A stretch of 13,961 nucleotides of DNA from an uncultured Clostridia bacterium. Its GTDB lineage: Bacteria; Bacillota; Clostridia; Christensenellales; Borkfalkiaceae. A program made the position numbers and the translations under genes. Of the stretch, positions 6,731 through 13,961 are shown piece after piece; positions within the stretch are counted from its first letter, which is position 1, and each line of letters starts with the position of its first letter. The stretch spans positions 1 through 13,961 of the forward strand of contig CALVXL010000030.1 in NCBI GenBank assembly GCA_944369635.1, given 5' to 3'. The notes beneath the pieces were generated by a model that saw only the letters and a list, made by a program, of their open reading frames with translations, did not search any database and was not told the origin of the DNA.

Positions 6731-9406
6731 ATGAGAAAAAGAGCGGCACAAATCTTTGCGCTTCTGCTTTCGGTGGCTTTTCTTGCGGGCTGCAATAAAC
6801 AGCCGCAAACCGCGGAAAAACAATATAACGGAACGATGGACAACGCCGTGATATGGTGTACGTCATCTTCGCAGAAAGTGTTGCAGGATAAAGACGAATC
6901 GTCTTACGACGATATCAAGACAGACGGGCTGAACATCGTCGCGGCCAAAGGGGAATACGAGGCGGCGCAAGTCATCATCAGCGCGGATAAAGACCTTCAG
7001 TATACCGTTAAAGCGAGCGAGCTCACGTCCGGAGAGAACAAGCTTGCGGCGAGCAACGTTGAAATCTTTCATGAAAAATATATCCGCGTAAGCGAGCCTT
7101 TCGGCTCGTTCGACGCAGGGATGTATCCCGACGCGCTCGTCCCTGCGGCAAATATTAAAGAGGCAGGGGAAAACTTCGTGCTTGCGGGGGAAAATCAAGG
7201 GCTGTACGTGCGGTATTATATTCCTTCCGACCAGCCTGCGGGGATTTACCGCGGCACGGTTACCGTCACCATCGGCGGCAGAGATCGGGAAATCCCCGTA
7301 ACTTTGAACGTTTACGACGTAACGGTTTCCGAAACGAATCACGCGCAGAGCGTATTTTTGAACGAATGGTATTTTTATAAAGGCGAACTCGATTCCACGC
7401 AGGACATGTTCGACAAATACAACGAGGCGCTTTTCGAATATCGGCTCAACCCGAATTATATCCTCTACGATTTCGACGTGGCTTCGGACGAAGGTATCGC
7501 GGCGTATGCCGAAAAGGCGTACGAGTATATGCAAAATGATTTATGTTCCACCATATCTTTGCCGTATGCGACGGAATTTGCCAGCGGTAAGGACATTGAT
7601 ACTTCGTCGCTTCACATAGAGGAAAGCGATTCGCGTTACGTCAGCGACAGGCAATACGACTTTACGTCCGCCGCTCTTTCGGAAATCTCCGAACTCGGCA
7701 GGCAGGAAGTCGTGGACGACGAGGTGATGACAAAGTATATCCGCGCGTTTGCGGAAAAGAGTTTTTCCGAAGGGTATAACATGCCCGCAAAACTCGTCAC
7801 CTACTTCCGACTGATCGACGAGACGAAAGATTCGCTCGGCTATTCGCGCGTGAAGATGATCAGCGTGATCTTCCGCAACACGGCGAACGCGGCGGCGGCG
7901 GAAATCCTTGAAAACAAAGAACAGATCAAAGCCGATTATCCGCAGCTCGACGCGAAGGCAAAGGAGAACGGATTTGCTTCCGCCGACGAATTTATCGAAG
8001 CCGTCGCCGAAAGCGTCAGAACGCTTTATCACGTGGCGACCATCGCGGCGAATACCGACTACGAAGAAATTCTGCCTTTTTTGAACGCGGGCTGTCCGTT
8101 GTTCGACGCGTACGATACCGAAGAGGGGCGCGCAAAATATTATATGCAGACACAGAAATGGTGGTACGGTTGCGTCGCGCCCGAACCGCCTTATGCGACA
8201 TACCGTATCGACGACTCCATGCTGTCTCCGCGTATGGTCAGCTGGATGCAGGCGGAATACGGAGTAATCGGCAATCTGTACTGGGCTACGACAATTTATG
8301 CGGAAAACGTCAACTGGACGTATCAGGAAATTTACGATTATTATTCGGGAAACGCGGAGCGTTATCCCGGCGCCAACGGAGACGGATTTTTGTTCTATCC
8401 CGGCGCGCAGTACGGCGTGGACGGTCCCGTTGCCAGCATGCGGCTGGAGGCGATCCGCGACGGGTTGGAGGAATACGAGCTGCTCTATGCTTTGCAGAAT
8501 TCCTATGACGAAAACAAGATTTCGGGCGATACCGACGGCGACGGCGTGAACGACGCGTTTGTGGAATTGATGGAAACGCTGGTTTCCGATCTTTACGACG
8601 GAACTATTGTTACCGCGACGGAAGAAGCGTTTAATACCGCGCGTTTGTCGCTTTTGGAACTCTCCGCGCTCAACGATTCTCCCGCCGGCTTCTGCATTTT
8701 GAAAGAAGAGGACGACGGGTACGGAACAATTGAAATCACTTTCGGCGTAAATACGGACGTCGAAGTCACGTTGTCGGAAGAAAGTTGCGGAACGCTTTCC
8801 GCTCCCGAAACGGCGGGCGCGCTGAAATCGTACACCGTCAGCGTCGATATGAAGGAAAAGAACGGCAATACGCTCATAGTGAATATGCAGGCGGGCGGTC
8901 AAACCTATACCTACGAAAAGTATCTCGGCGGCAAAGTGCAGATCCATTCGGTGGATGATACCGTCACGGCGGAAGATCTCGCCGCGGTAAACAGCTCCGT
9001 GGAAACGGCATTCGATATCGCGGACGCAAACAGCATTGCGGGAGCGGATTGGACGGAAGGTAAGGTATTGCGCGCCGCGTTGGGCGAAAGGATAAACTTT
9101 ACTAAACAACAATCGTTTACTTTGCAGGGCAGTATGATTGCGGGAATCGACAGTTCGGCGGACAGCCTGATGCTTTCGATGTTTGCCGACAGCGGCAGAA
9201 CGGTTTCGGTCATTCTCGTCGGCGAAAAGGGAGAAACGGCGTTGATTAGCGTTACGTTCTCCGGAAAGGCGGAAAACGTAAAAATCTCTCTCGGTTCCGT
9301 CAACTGGAACAAGATCGGTCAGGTCAAACAGCTTCGCTTTAACGTTGCGACGGGCGACAGTGCGTTGACGGTGTGCCTGAAAGACGTTGTTGTTTACGGG
9401 AAATAA
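6731..9406 (+). CDS. GH123/DUF4091-type glycoside hydrolase lipoprotein
   Basis: This 891-residue surface lipoprotein has a signal peptide ending in LAGC (C21). Residues about 40-200 form the N-terminal beta domain usual in this family: AAKGEYEAAQVII, YPDALVP and GLYVRYYIPSDQPAGIYRGTV-type strands. The catalytic barrel follows (about 205-590). D363-E364 in FRLIDETKDS fits the adjacent Asp-Glu pair of GH123, in which the Glu is the acid/base and the Asp helps the substrate's N-acetyl group. W477-W478-Y479 and LEAIRDGLEEYELL (572-585) match the conserved C-terminal part of DUF4091. A DxDxDG loop (D600, D602, D604, D608) suggests bound calcium. Residues about 650-891 are beta-rich and may bind carbohydrate. 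GH123 members are beta-N-acetylgalactosaminidases, but DUF4091 relatives are mostly uncharacterised, so the activity is inferred. The AAGGGAG site (6715-6721) supports the start. It follows the binding protein gene by 24 bases. Confidence 0.82.
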   Translation: MRKRAAQIFALLLSVAFLAGCNKQPQTAEKQYNGTMDNAVIWCTSSSQKVLQDKDESSYDDIKTDGLNIVAAKGEYEAAQVIISADKDLQYTVKASELTSGENKLAASNVEIFHEKYIRVSEPFGSFDAGMYPDALVPAANIKEAGENFVLAGENQGLYVRYYIPSDQPAGIYRGTVTVTIGGRDREIPVTLNVYDVTVSETNHAQSVFLNEWYFYKGELDSTQDMFDKYNEALFEYRLNPNYILYDFDVASDEGIAAYAEKAYEYMQNDLCSTISLPYATEFASGKDIDTSSLHIEESDSRYVSDRQYDFTSAALSEISELGRQEVVDDEVMTKYIRAFAEKSFSEGYNMPAKLVTYFRLIDETKDSLGYSRVKMISVIFRNTANAAAAEILENKEQIKADYPQLDAKAKENGFASADEFIEAVAESVRTLYHVATIAANTDYEEILPFLNAGCPLFDAYDTEEGRAKYYMQTQKWWYGCVAPEPPYATYRIDDSMLSPRMVSWMQAEYGVIGNLYWATTIYAENVNWTYQEIYDYYSGNAERYPGANGDGFLFYPGAQYGVDGPVASMRLEAIRDGLEEYELLYALQNSYDENKISGDTDGDGVNDAFVELMETLVSDLYDGTIVTATEEAFNTARLSLLELSALNDSPAGFCILKEEDDGYGTIEITFGVNTDVEVTLSEESCGTLSAPETAGALKSYTVSVDMKEKNGNTLIVNMQAGGQTYTYEKYLGGKVQIHSVDDTVTAEDLAAVNSSVETAFDIADANSIAGADWTEGKVLRAALGERINFTKQQSFTLQGSMIAGIDSSADSLMLSMFADSGRTVSVILVGEKGETALISVTFSGKAENVKISLGSVNWNKIGQVKQLRFNVATGDSALTVCLKDVVVYGK

Positions 9407-9419
9407 GGGGGTAAAAAGC

Positions 9420-12400
9420 ATGAAAAAAACGTTAGGATTACTTTTTGCCTGTATATTGGCTTTCACGGCGGCGGGATTTTTTGCCTGTGCGAAAAAGGAA
9501 GAGCCTGTAGAAGTCGTAAATTTTGCCGATTACGAAACGTGGAACTCCGGTTTCAGCATGATCAACATGATGGACGGATTCGGAAAAATAAGCAAGTCAT
9601 CCGAACAGGCCCACAGCGGAAAATATTCCGCAAAGCTGCAGCCGCTCGGCTCGCACACCGCGCCCGATGAAGCGCCCTACTTTTACTATCCGATGGGAAT
9701 AGAAGGGGATTCGGGGTACGATTACACCGATTTTACCCGCTTGAAGAGCGTACGCTTTTATGTGTATAATGCGGAAAGCGAAAAGGTGAATCTGGAATTT
9801 TGTATCATCGCGAGTATGTCCGACGTGCAGAACGCCGACCGCAAGGCGGTGAAGACATGCGAGCTCGCGGCGGGGCAATGGACGGAAGTCGTGTACACGC
9901 CCGACTATGAAACGCTTAACAACATCTGCGATATCTTCAATGTTGCGGGCATTGGCTTTGCCTTTGAAAACCGAAATTCAGAAAGCCTTGCCGACGCGTC
10001 CGTGATTTATCTCGACGATATCGTTCTGGAAATTTCCGGTACGCTTCTCGTCGAACTGGAAACGACGGAGCCCGCTCCGATGGAAATTCAGTCTTTCGAT
10101 ATGCCGTCTTCGTTGGTGTATGTCCGTCTGGAAAGCGGCGTCGACTTTGCCGAAACGTATCTTGCGGCAGGCAACGAAAAACTGCCTGCGGGAGCTGTCG
10201 GCGGCGTGGAATTTTCCATTCAGGAAATCGATATCGGCAGTTGGCCGAGACTCAGATTCGATTCGCGCACCTCTTACGACGGATTAAAGAATATCGACAG
10301 GCTCAGTCTTTTGGCGTACTTTGAAACCGATCCGCAGGAAAATATCGAGCAGGTGGAACTTCGTATGTTGCCGGATACCTCTTCGGAATACACCCTGTTT
10401 GTCAAGGCAAACGAGTGGGTGAAAATCGAAGTCGACGGAAAGCTCATCATCGATAATTACAGCGATTGTATCGGACTGACCTCGGGAGGACTGTTCTGGG
10501 TGCAGAACGGCAGTACTTCCTGCATGAATGCCGTAACTTCCGTCCGCATTGCGGACATTAAGGGCGAATACGACGAAGTGCGTATCGACGAGCCTGCGGA
10601 AGGAAAGCAGGGCGAATCGTATACTCTGCCCGATTCTTCTCTGGTCATCGGAGGAAATACGGTCACGGCGGATTCCTGGGAATATGCGGTCAGTTATTCC
10701 GATAAAGCGCTCTACGAAGATAAATTCGGTGAAATAACCCTGACGGGCAAGACGTTTACGCCGCAGGTCGGCGGTACGTATGTGCTCACTTATACCGCGA
10801 CGTACGGCGGCAAACAGTACACCGCTTCCGCGGAGGCGGAGATTTTGCGCCCCACAGAAAGGGAAGACGGGGAAATCGAGTCTTTCGACGATCCGTCGGC
10901 GCTCGGCAGCGTTCTGCTGCAGAGCGGCACGGGAATGTATTTTGACGAAACGTATCTTTGGGCGGGCGACGAAAAGTTGCCCGAAGGCGCAAAAGGCGGC
11001 GTGGAATTCAAAATAACTTCCATAAACGGCGGTAGTTGGCCGAGGCTTTCCGTAACTTCCCGGGCAACGGCGGATGAAATCAAAAAATACGAAAACATTA
11101 CCTTATCCGTTTTTATTTCCGCACCGGGATACGAAAATCAGATGTGGCTCAAAATGTTCCCGTGGACGGACGAATACGATTTGTATATCAACGCCAACGA
11201 ATGGGTGGAAGTGAAGATCAGCGCGGAAGTTTTCTCGGGATATCTTTCGAGGGTTGCCTCCGCCGATTACGGGTTGTTCTGGGTGCAGAACGGCAGTCAG
11301 ACGTGCATGAACGTCATCGACTTTATCCGCATTACCGACATATCGGCGCGTAACGAGGACGGTCGTCCGAATCCCGCGCAAAACGAAATCGAGTCCTTCG
11401 ATGCGGCGGGGTCGGTGAATAACGTAAGCATCAGCGACGTAACTTCCGTAAGTTGGGATTCCGCCGAAAAAGCGGTTGTCGCGGCGGTGGATACCGATTC
11501 CAATCGCTGGATTAATGTTTCGATAAGTCCAAGACAGAAGAAAGACGCGTACCAAGCGCTGCAAGAAGAAGGTTACAATGCCGTTTCCGTCGAAGTGTAT
11601 CTTAAAGGCGCGGAAGGCAATACCGCCCGCGCGGTGCAGATGAACTATTGGGCGCAAAATGCCGATCTGAACGCTTCGCAAGGCGCAATCGCCGTCAATA
11701 AATGGGTAAAACTTACGTTTGATATGGACGCGTTCCTCAACGCGCTTTCTCCCGATAACGGATACGTTAAATTTTTCTGGGTGGCGAGCACGGATTCTGC
11801 GAAACTATCCGAAATCCGCATTCGCAACGCCGTTGCGGTCAAAGCGGCGGACGTCGTCGACTTGTCGTGCGAAGGCGCAGACGGGTTCTTCCTGCTCGAA
11901 TCGGATAATCTGACGGCGGCTTATACGCATTACGTCTTAGGGGCGGCGGAAATCCCTGCGGGATTACCCGAAACTCTCAGCGGAAACGCAATCAAAATGA
12001 GTCTGAACTCCAATGGGGAGAACTGGCCGAACTTCAAGATAACGGGCGATAAAAATCTGTACGAAGGGTATAACGCCGTCGAACTGACGCTTTATATCAA
12101 ATCGAACGGAAACGAGCCCGTCAAGATCACGCAGTGGCCGCACGGCGGCGACTGGGTAGTCACGGGAACGAGTTTGCCCGTCAATCAGTGGGTTACGCTG
12201 AAATTCGATGCGGAAGTGCTGAAAAACGTTTACGGCTGGAGCACATCGAACGGGATAGAATATTCCGATCTGTTTTGGTTCACGAATGCGGGCGGGACGC
12301 TCGTGAGCGAAATATGGGTCGCGGGGCTGAGAGCGGTAAACGACGAAACGGTTGCGTTTGAGGACGCCGGATTTTCTCTGAGCGCCGCGGAGGTCGGCAC

Positions 12401-12638
12401 TTACGAGGATAACGGTACGAAAGCCTGGTTTGAAATTTATAACGGCAAGGGATACGGCTATACGTTCACAATTTCCTTTAACGGCGAAACGCTGGAAAAG
12501 GGTACGGACTACACGCTCGGCGACAAGGAGCGTTCGGTAACGCTTATCGATCCGAAGGCGGGCGAATATACTTTGACGTTTACAAGTTACGGCAATCGGT
12601 TTACGTCGGGCAGCCTTACGATCAAGGTGAACAAGTAA
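9420..12638 (+). CDS. Large multi-module carbohydrate-binding-like surface lipoprotein
   Basis: This 1072-residue protein starts at the ATG at 9420, after AAGGGGG (9405-9411). The frame is open upstream to a TTG at 9387, but only this ATG has a ribosome binding site and gives a proper lipoprotein signal (MKKTLGLLFACILAFTAAGF, lipid Cys C23). Five beta-sandwich-like modules of about 155-180 residues follow: 33-210, 222-385, 485-655, 656-810 and 811-977. Each starts with a short strand such as EIQSFD or EIESFD, has a central NEWVK- or NKWVK-type turn and ends with a strand like FIRITDI. An Ig-like module (about 386-484) is inserted between the second and third, and a different beta domain closes the protein (978-1072). 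No catalytic motif was seen. The plan resembles carbohydrate-binding modules, so it probably holds glycans for the GH123-like neighbour. It begins 13 bases after that gene. The function is inferred. Confidence 0.75.
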   Translation: MKKTLGLLFACILAFTAAGFFACAKKEEPVEVVNFADYETWNSGFSMINMMDGFGKISKSSEQAHSGKYSAKLQPLGSHTAPDEAPYFYYPMGIEGDSGYDYTDFTRLKSVRFYVYNAESEKVNLEFCIIASMSDVQNADRKAVKTCELAAGQWTEVVYTPDYETLNNICDIFNVAGIGFAFENRNSESLADASVIYLDDIVLEISGTLLVELETTEPAPMEIQSFDMPSSLVYVRLESGVDFAETYLAAGNEKLPAGAVGGVEFSIQEIDIGSWPRLRFDSRTSYDGLKNIDRLSLLAYFETDPQENIEQVELRMLPDTSSEYTLFVKANEWVKIEVDGKLIIDNYSDCIGLTSGGLFWVQNGSTSCMNAVTSVRIADIKGEYDEVRIDEPAEGKQGESYTLPDSSLVIGGNTVTADSWEYAVSYSDKALYEDKFGEITLTGKTFTPQVGGTYVLTYTATYGGKQYTASAEAEILRPTEREDGEIESFDDPSALGSVLLQSGTGMYFDETYLWAGDEKLPEGAKGGVEFKITSINGGSWPRLSVTSRATADEIKKYENITLSVFISAPGYENQMWLKMFPWTDEYDLYINANEWVEVKISAEVFSGYLSRVASADYGLFWVQNGSQTCMNVIDFIRITDISARNEDGRPNPAQNEIESFDAAGSVNNVSISDVTSVSWDSAEKAVVAAVDTDSNRWINVSISPRQKKDAYQALQEEGYNAVSVEVYLKGAEGNTARAVQMNYWAQNADLNASQGAIAVNKWVKLTFDMDAFLNALSPDNGYVKFFWVASTDSAKLSEIRIRNAVAVKAADVVDLSCEGADGFFLLESDNLTAAYTHYVLGAAEIPAGLPETLSGNAIKMSLNSNGENWPNFKITGDKNLYEGYNAVELTLYIKSNGNEPVKITQWPHGGDWVVTGTSLPVNQWVTLKFDAEVLKNVYGWSTSNGIEYSDLFWFTNAGGTLVSEIWVAGLRAVNDETVAFEDAGFSLSAAEVGTYEDNGTKAWFEIYNGKGYGYTFTISFNGETLEKGTDYTLGDKERSVTLIDPKAGEYTLTFTSYGNRFTSGSLTIKVNK
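10083..10577 (+). repeat. Repeat module A of the large lipoprotein
   Basis: Residues 222-386. Anchor motifs are EIQSFD, AETYLAAGNEKLPAGA, GSWPRL, ANEWVKIEV and LFWVQNGSTSCMN. It is the closest relative of module B, sharing a 23-base exact DNA match (10492-10514 with 11275-11297), which points to fairly recent duplication. Confidence 0.85.
10578..10871 (+). repeat. Ig-like module 1 of the large lipoprotein
   Basis: Residues about 387-484. Contains YTLP (401), then a strand pair and FTPQVGGTYVLTYTATYGGK, ending just before EIESFDDPSA. The same order of motifs recurs near 13625-13924 in the next surface protein. The Ig-like fold is inferred from the pattern. Confidence 0.7.
10872..11384 (+). 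repeat. Repeat module B of the large lipoprotein
   Basis: Residues 485-655. Anchor motifs are EIESFDDPSA, DETYLWAGDEKLPEGA, GSWPRL, ANEWVEVKI and LFWVQNGSQTCMN. It aligns with module A along its whole length. Confidence 0.85.
11385..11849 (+). repeat. Repeat module C of the large lipoprotein (divergent)
   Basis: Residues 656-810. Opens with EIESFDAAGS and keeps VNKWVKLTFD, FFWV and LSEIRI, but lacks the GSWPRL and VQNGS motifs of A and B. Confidence 0.65.
11850..12350 (+). repeat. Repeat module D of the large lipoprotein (divergent)
   Basis: Residues 811-977. Keeps a YVLGAAEIPAGLP strand equivalent to the LPAGA/LPEGA of A and B, NWPNFKI in place of SWPRL, NQWVTLKFD and LFWFTNAGG. It lacks the EIESFD opening. 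Confidence 0.65.
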
Positions 12639-12674
12639 AAAACGTAAAAATACGTTTTAAATAATGATATTATT
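12639..12674 (+). promoter_or_regulatory. Intergenic stem-loops before the small peptide gene
   Basis: AAAACGTA (12639-12646) and TACGTTTT (12651-12658) form an 8-base stem with an AAAA loop directly after the lipoprotein stop codon. A second inverted repeat, AATAAT-GAT-ATTATT (12660-12674), follows at once. Only two G:C pairs and four terminal T bases make the first a weak or leaky terminator at best. It may reduce read-through into the peptide and surface protein genes. No convincing separate promoter was found in this 51-base gap. Confidence 0.4.
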
Positions 12675-12689
12675 AAAGGAGGGTAAAAG

Positions 12690-12812
12690 ATGAAGACGAA
12701 AAAGCGGTATAAGGTGCCGTGCATGCAGGTGGTGTCGTTCGATAAAAAGGACGTCATGACGGAATCGCTGAATTATGCGGAGTGGGACGATTCCTGGGGG
12801 GACTGGCAGTGA
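12690..12812 (+). CDS. Small 40-residue Trp-rich acidic peptide, unknown function
   Basis: The ATG at 12690 follows AAAGGAGG (12675-12682) with ideal 7-base spacing, so translation is very likely. The peptide has a basic N-terminus (MKTKKRYKVP), a middle CMQVVSFDKKDVMTES and a C-terminal LNYAEWDDSWGDWQ with three Trp and five Asp or Glu. There is no signal peptide or membrane segment. From memory, small Bacillota and Bacteroidota proteins of the pattern YxxPxxxxxxF...DVxTxS with variable tails are common and unnamed; that is recollection, not a search result. The leader-plus-variable-tail look could mean a modified-peptide precursor, but no modifying enzyme is in the window. The stop codon TGA overlaps the GTG start of the next gene, so it may instead serve to couple translation. 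The name of the family is not known to me. Confidence 0.75.
   Translation: MKTKKRYKVPCMQVVSFDKKDVMTESLNYAEWDDSWGDWQ
12796..12802 (+). promoter_or_regulatory. Ribosome binding site deciding the GTG start at 12809
   Basis: GGGGGGA lies six bases before the GTG and inside the last codons of the small peptide, where it also encodes part of Trp-Gly-Asp. It is an imperfect match to the consensus. Together with the 4-base overlap GTGA, it suggests that ribosomes finishing the peptide restart on the surface protein. Confidence 0.55.
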
Positions 12813-13961
12813 AAACAAAAATCAGAAATCTTTGGTTGGTTGTTTTTGCCTCGCTCATGCTTCTTTGTTTTACCGCTGCGCTGTTTGTCCGCGAGGTTTA
12901 TGCGGAAGATCTGTCTTCGGATATCGTCATGGCGGAAGGCGCCGCCGTCCGCTATGAGAATTCGGAAGAAGAAATCGATAAGTCGGGTATTCGTTTCGAC
13001 GCATATGTGAGCGAGAGCTATAAAGCGGCGAACGAAGGGGCGACGTACGGTATGCTTTTAATTCCCGCGGAAATGCTGGGTGCGGAGGAAGAACTTACGG
13101 TCGATACGGCAAACGCAGTCAATCAGGCGACGGAAGTGTGGAGGACGGCGTCCGACAAAGAAGGTTATGACATGTTCAGTACCGTTCTTTACGGCATACC
13201 GGAAAGCGGTTACGGTACGGTAATCGCGGCGCGCGCGTACATTCTGAACGATGGCGTATATACTTACAGCGATGTACAAAAGCGTTCCGTTGCGCAGGTA
13301 GCGAGCATGGCGCTTGCGGCGGGCGACGAACACACAAAGGAGCTGAACGCCTATGTTGACGGCGCGCTGAAAGAAGAAAACGGCGGTTCGTTCACAATAC
13401 CCGAAACGCTTACGCTGGGAAAAGGTTGGAACACTGCTTTCGAAGTAAGCGTTTCTCCTGCGGAACTCGTACCGACGTACGCGAGCGAGAATGAAGAGAT
13501 CGTTACCGTAACGAAGGACGGCACGGTGACTGCCGTCGGCGAAGGTACGGCGAACATCGTCGTAACGCTCGGCTCTTCGGTGAAAAAGACGGCGGTAACG
13601 GTAATCGACGCAAATTATCGCGTAATTACTCCCGCATTGGATAACGGCACTTCGAACGCGCTTTACACTTTGCCTGTCGGCACGCTGGTAGACGGCGCGA
13701 ACCGGACGGTAAGCGAGGGGATTTCCTGGTCGTATAACGTAACGTATAAGGATGATTCCGCTGCGTACGAAACCACGTTCGACGCGATTGCGGTGGATAA
13801 CGGTACGTTCACGCCGAAGATGGCGGGGAAATACGCCGTCGAATACGTTGCGGAATACAACGGCGAAAAGGTCAGCGCGACGGCGACGCTTGAAATCGCG
13901 CGTCCCGACGATGCGAAGGAAAACGAAATTGAATCTTTCAACAACCCCGCTTCCGTAGCCG
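12809..13961 (+). CDS. Secreted multidomain surface protein (partial, runs off right edge)
   Basis: A frame of 384 codons opens at GTG 12809 and is still open at the window end. The GTG start is chosen because it gives a complete Sec signal peptide: KTKIR, a hydrophobic core, and a likely cut after VYA at residue 32. The next ATG would lose the positive charges. No lipobox is present. Residues about 40-165 form a domain with SGIRFDAYVS, GMLLIPAEML and YGTVIAARAYI; I have seen this pattern in Clostridia surface proteins but know no function for it. Residues about 196-268 look like a bacterial Ig-like (Big_2) domain, with the core VTKDGTVTAVGEGTANIVV. An Ig-like module (about 273-372) and the start of an EIESFNNPAS repeat follow, as in the preceding lipoprotein. 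No catalytic or anchoring domain is visible, as the rest is missing. Confidence 0.82.
   Translation, partial: MKTKIRNLWLVVFASLMLLCFTAALFVREVYAEDLSSDIVMAEGAAVRYENSEEEIDKSGIRFDAYVSESYKAANEGATYGMLLIPAEMLGAEEELTVDTANAVNQATEVWRTASDKEGYDMFSTVLYGIPESGYGTVIAARAYILNDGVYTYSDVQKRSVAQVASMALAAGDEHTKELNAYVDGALKEENGGSFTIPETLTLGKGWNTAFEVSVSPAELVPTYASENEEIVTVTKDGTVTAVGEGTANIVVTLGSSVKKTAVTVIDANYRVITPALDNGTSNALYTLPVGTLVDGANRTVSEGISWSYNVTYKDDSAAYETTFDAIAVDNGTFTPKMAGKYAVEYVAEYNGEKVSATATLEIARPDDAKENEIESFNNPASVA
13625..13924 (+). repeat. Ig-like module 2, homologous to the one at 10578-10871
   Basis: Motif order YTLP (residue 286), SWSYNVTY, FTPKMAGKYAVEYVAEYNGE and then EIESFNN (373) matches module 1, with 87 residues from YTLP to EIESF against 84 in the lipoprotein. 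The proteins align well but the DNA has diverged. Confidence 0.7.

Noticed and set aside
9387..9419. Upstream TTG start for the repeat lipoprotein
   Set aside because: It overlaps the preceding gene, has no ribosome binding site and would put 11 residues before a complete lipoprotein signal peptide. The ATG at 9420 is preferred.
7541..9466. Long open frame on the minus strand opposite the GH123-like gene (and similar ones at 5159-6280 and 11103-11681)
   Set aside because: The translations are rich in Arg, His, Phe and Val without recognisable domains. They mirror the codon use of strongly supported forward genes and have no convincing start signals.
12639..12658. Operon terminator after the repeat lipoprotein
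   Set aside because: The stem has only two G:C pairs and four T bases, and no clear promoter follows before the peptide gene. It was kept only as a weak regulatory structure.
1..13961. tRNA, rRNA, CRISPR arrays, insertion sequences or phage genes
   Set aside because: No cloverleaf-like segment, regularly spaced direct repeats, terminal inverted repeats, transposase or phage-type protein was seen in a reading of both strands.

Overview
This looks like chromosomal DNA from a Gram-positive, low-to-mid GC bacterium of the Bacillota, most likely an uncultured gut Clostridia. The signs are strong AGGAGG ribosome binding sites, SigA-type promoters, lipoprotein signal peptides ending in Ala-Cys or Gly-Cys, and a two-permease plus lipoprotein ABC importer with no ATPase gene nearby. 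The genus cannot be fixed from the sequence alone.

Layout. Positions 1-474 (minus strand) hold the N-terminal part of an AraC-type regulator with a cupin-like sensor domain, cut by the left edge inside a 17-base homopolymer. Positions 475-760 are a divergent control region: a near-perfect SigA promoter for the regulator, two candidate promoters for the rightward operon, two short palindromes and a possible leader peptide. From 761 onward every gene points right: a cytoplasmic GH36 alpha-galactosidase-type enzyme (761-2842), two CUT1-type sugar permeases (2905-3894, 3907-4893), a large solute-binding lipoprotein (4934-6706), a GH123/DUF4091-type glycosidase lipoprotein (6731-9406) and a 1072-residue lipoprotein built from repeated carbohydrate-binding-like beta modules (9420-12638). 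After a weak stem-loop come a 40-residue Trp-rich acidic peptide (12690-12812) and, overlapping it by 4 bases, a secreted multidomain surface protein (12809 to the right edge).

Working model (inference). The repeat lipoprotein and the surface protein hold a complex glycan at the cell surface. The GH123-like lipoprotein trims it outside the cell, possibly at beta-linked GalNAc. The binding protein and permeases import the product, powered by a shared ATPase encoded elsewhere. The GH36 enzyme removes alpha-linked Gal or GalNAc in the cytoplasm. The divergent AraC-type protein probably senses the sugar.

The least ordinary parts are the non-catalytic repeat lipoprotein, the Ig-like plus EIESF module it shares with the next surface protein, and the small peptide translationally coupled to that surface protein. 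No RNA genes, insertion sequences, prophage or CRISPR arrays were seen.
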